In this document: positions 23,458-25,121 of the stretch, in pieces
How positions within the stretch are numbered: position 1 is the first letter of the stretch
Layout of the letters: each line of letters begins with the position of its first letter
NCBI GenBank assembly: GCA_007116965.1
Contig: SKHJ01000045.1
Coordinates: forward strand, 1 to 25,121
DNA from: Candidatus Kaiserbacteria bacterium
GTDB taxonomy: Bacteria; Patescibacteriota; Minisyncoccia; Phycocordibacterales; UBA918
Length of the DNA: 25,121 nucleotides
Direction: 5' to 3'
Made by a program: the position numbers and the translations under genes
Notes under the pieces: generated by a model
What the model saw: only the letters and a program-made list of their open reading frames with translations
Databases searched by the model: none
Told to the model about the DNA's origin: nothing

Positions 23458-24915
23458 ATGTCCGCGCAAGACGAGATTCGACAAGAGCGTTTACGTAAAC
23501 GTAATCGTCTCGTAGCCGAAGGTCACCAGCCGTACGCGGCCACCTCTGCGGTCACACACTCCGCGCAAGCAGTTCTCGACACTTTTGCTGTTTTGACGGA
23601 AGGACAAACGGCGGTGACTCTGGCTGGACGGGTTATGTCGGTGCGTCGACACGGCGGTTCGTGCTTCGCTGATTTATTTGATGGTTCGGCTAAAATACAG
23701 ATTTTTTTATCGCGGTCAGAACTAGGAGAGACAGCTTTCGACCTATTTGATGAAACCATTGATCCGGGTGATTTTATCGAAGTTCATGGTATCCCGTTTA
23801 CCACTAAGCGTGGTACACCAGCCATCAGTGCTGCACAATGGTCAGTTCTTACCAAGGCGATACAAAATATCCCTACCGAGCACTTTGGTATTCGCAATGA
23901 TGATGAGCGGTATCGACAGCGCCACCTTGATCTTTTGTTAAATAACGAATTGCGTGATCTGTTCGTACGTAAACAACGCTTCTGGAGTACCGTACGTCAT
24001 TTTATGATCTCGCAGGGTTTCATGGAAGTGGAAACACCAACCCTTGAAATAACCACCGGCGGAGCTGAGGCTCGGCCCTTTCAGACGTATCACCATGATT
24101 TTGCTATGGACGTCTATCTGCGAATCTCGGTAGGAGAGTTATGGCAAAAGCGACTGATGGCTGCAGGGTACCAAAAGACCTTTGAGATTGGCCGGATCTT
24201 TCGTAATGAAGGGAGTAGTCCTGAACACTTGCAAGAATTCACTAACGCAGAGTTTTATTGGGCGTATGCCGATTATCGTCAGGGTATGGGTTTGGTCAAA
24301 GAACTGTATCGGACCATCGCACGAGAGGTCTTCGGTACGACAGTCTTTACTGCTCGGGGACACACCTTCGACCTGGCGGCCGAATGGCGCGAGATTGACT
24401 ACATTGATGAGATCAAGCAGCAGACAGGGGTCGACATTATGAGTGCCCCAGATCAGGTAATCATTGAGACGCTCCAGCGATTGGGAGTTGTCTATGACGG
24501 TACAGGCCGAGAACGCCTTATCGATACCTTATGGAAGTATTGTCGTAAACAGATAGCTGGTCCAGCTTTTCTCGTACACCATCCTGTGCTTGTTGCTCCG
24601 CTAGCCAAGACCCGTACAGACGGTCAAACGGTCGAAATGTTCCAACCACTCTTAGCGGGCAGCGAGGTCGGTCGGGGATACAGTGAGCTTAATGATCCGA
24701 TCGAACAAGCCGAACGCTTCCGCGTCCAACAGCAACTACTTGAGGCGGGGGATGAGGAGGCAATGATGCCTGACTGGGAATTTGTGGAGATGCTTGAGCA
24801 TGGTATGCCACCAACCTGTGGTTTTGGTTTTGGGGAACGATTGTTCGCTTTCTTAGCTGGTCAACCTATCAGGGAAACACAATTGTTTCCACTTATGAAA
24901 CCGCGTAGCGATTAA
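23458..24915 (+). CDS. lysS: Lysyl-tRNA synthetase, class II
   Basis: A 485-residue enzyme that charges tRNA-Lys. The N-terminal OB-fold anticodon domain (VTLAGRVMSVRRHGGSCFADLFDGSAKIQIFL) is followed by RYRQRHLDLLLNNELRDLFVRKQ, motif 1 FMEVETPTLEITTGGAEARPF, motif 2 FEIGRIFRNEGSSPEHLQEFTNAEFYWAY and motif 3 GFGFGERLFAFLAGQPIRETQLFPL. Small deviations from the usual lysine enzyme appear: RNEGISxxHNPEFT reads RNEGSSPEHLQEFT, and GIDRL reads GERL. LysS is preferred over AspRS/AsnRS by overall length, the TTGGAEARPF motif and FPLMKP at the end. A strong symmetric terminator follows 20 bases downstream. Confidence 0.93.
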   Translation: MSAQDEIRQERLRKRNRLVAEGHQPYAATSAVTHSAQAVLDTFAVLTEGQTAVTLAGRVMSVRRHGGSCFADLFDGSAKIQIFLSRSELGETAFDLFDETIDPGDFIEVHGIPFTTKRGTPAISAAQWSVLTKAIQNIPTEHFGIRNDDERYRQRHLDLLLNNELRDLFVRKQRFWSTVRHFMISQGFMEVETPTLEITTGGAEARPFQTYHHDFAMDVYLRISVGELWQKRLMAAGYQKTFEIGRIFRNEGSSPEHLQEFTNAEFYWAYADYRQGMGLVKELYRTIAREVFGTTVFTARGHTFDLAAEWREIDYIDEIKQQTGVDIMSAPDQVIIETLQRLGVVYDGTGRERLIDTLWKYCRKQIAGPAFLVHHPVLVAPLAKTRTDGQTVEMFQPLLAGSEVGRGYSELNDPIEQAERFRVQQQLLEAGDEEAMMPDWEFVEMLEHGMPPTCGFGFGERLFAFLAGQPIRETQLFPLMKPRSD

Positions 24916-24935
24916 AAGACCGCTGTCTCACAAAG

Positions 24936-24974
24936 CCCAACTAAAAAATCGCCGCCGGCGATTTTTTAGTTGGG
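24936..24974. terminator. Symmetric intrinsic terminator after lysS
   Basis: A perfect 18-bp inverted repeat with a 3-base loop: the left arm begins CCCAACT and the right arm ends AGTTGGG. The GC core CGCC-GCC-GGCG is flanked by an A-run on the left and a T-run on the right, so a short GC hairpin followed by U6 forms in either direction. It insulates lysS from the mraZ promoter. Confidence 0.85.
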
Positions 24975-24983
24975 GATAAGTGT

Positions 24984-25011
24984 TTGCTAGTGGTACAAAG
25001 TGGTGTAGAAT
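24984..25011 (+). promoter_or_regulatory. Promoter of mraZ
   Basis: TTGCTA (24984-24989), 16-base spacer, TAGAAT (25006-25011). The predicted start near 25018 gives a leader of about 50 bases, much longer than for most genes here, which leaves room for regulatory boxes. Confidence 0.5.
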
Positions 25012-25021
25012 ATAAACGTGG

Positions 25022-25036
25022 TGGGAGATAGTGGAA
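25022..25036 (+). promoter_or_regulatory. Probable MraZ-binding boxes
   Basis: TGGGA (25022-25026) and TGGAA (25032-25036) are direct repeats exactly 10 bases apart, separated by 5 bases. MraZ of E. coli binds TGGGN repeats with 5-base spacers upstream of its own gene. The second copy is imperfect (TGGAA). The position just after the predicted transcription start fits autorepression. Confidence 0.45.
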
Positions 25037-25069
25037 GATACTACTTCGCTAGTATCGGACGGGTCGAGT

Positions 25070-25121
25070 ATGCTTATCGGTGAATACAAACATACGTTGG
25101 ATCCCAAGAAACGGCTGTCTT
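25070..25121 (+). CDS. mraZ: Transcriptional regulator MraZ, N-terminus only (3' end outside window)
   Basis: The 17 visible residues, MLIGEYKHTLDPKKRLS, match the start of MraZ (consensus MFxGEYxHTLDxKGRLS) with the SpoVT/AbrB-like fold. MraZ is a conserved DNA-binding protein that controls its own operon. It is normally the first gene of the dcw cluster, so mraW, ftsI/mur genes and ftsZ may lie just beyond the window. The DxKGR glycine is replaced by lysine (DPKKR). Confidence 0.85.
   Translation, partial: MLIGEYKHTLDPKKRLS

Overview
This 25 kb window looks like the chromosome of a reduced, fast-evolving bacterium. The best guess is a member of the Candidate Phyla Radiation (Patescibacteria, Parcubacteria-like). 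That is an inference from gene content, not from a marker search: a PriA-like protein whose helicase motifs have decayed, a short delta-prime clamp-loader subunit with no P-loop, an XRE-type HTH fused to MurA, a large VirD4/HerA-like ATPase beside unrecognised proteins, a very short MreD, and almost no Shine-Dalgarno sequences. Genes are densely packed, and no stretch over 300 bases lacks a gene.

Layout. (1) 1-1308: 3' part of a large serine recombinase, whose last codons run antisense into the 3' end of a minus-strand tRNA-Asn(GUU); this is probably one end of an integrated element. (2) 1411-2129: a small glutaredoxin-like protein and a short HPF/RaiA ribosome-hibernation factor. (3) 2136-7022, minus strand: fmt and def (formyl-Met metabolism), a degenerate priA, and an HTH-MurA fusion. 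(4) 7066-14756, plus strand: a stand-alone MreB, a 918-aa ATPase and two large unrecognised proteins. (5) 14780-18871: holB-like, frr, rseP, proS. (6) 18882-22865: a second mreB with mreC, a short mreD and PBP2 (elongasome operon). (7) 22926-24915: greA and lysS, closed by a strong symmetric terminator. (8) 24984-end: promoter, probable MraZ boxes and the first codons of mraZ, normally the first gene of the division and cell-wall (dcw) cluster.

How the genes fit together. Much of the window serves envelope growth: MurA makes a peptidoglycan precursor, MreB/C/D with PBP2 guide side-wall synthesis, RseP is a membrane protease, and mraZ opens the division cluster. The rest is translation (def, fmt, frr, proS, lysS, HPF, tRNA-Asn) and replication (priA-like, holB-like).

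The most striking overall signal is transcriptional. About ten genes have a TATACT-type -10 hexamer, often extended to TGnTATACT, ending 8-11 bases before the start codon, with no Shine-Dalgarno. This predicts leaderless mRNAs across the window. The rule resets the start of murA and of the large ATPase, and exposes a possible six-codon upstream ORF just before proS. A perfect inverted repeat over the murA -10 box could be the operator for MurA's own HTH domain.
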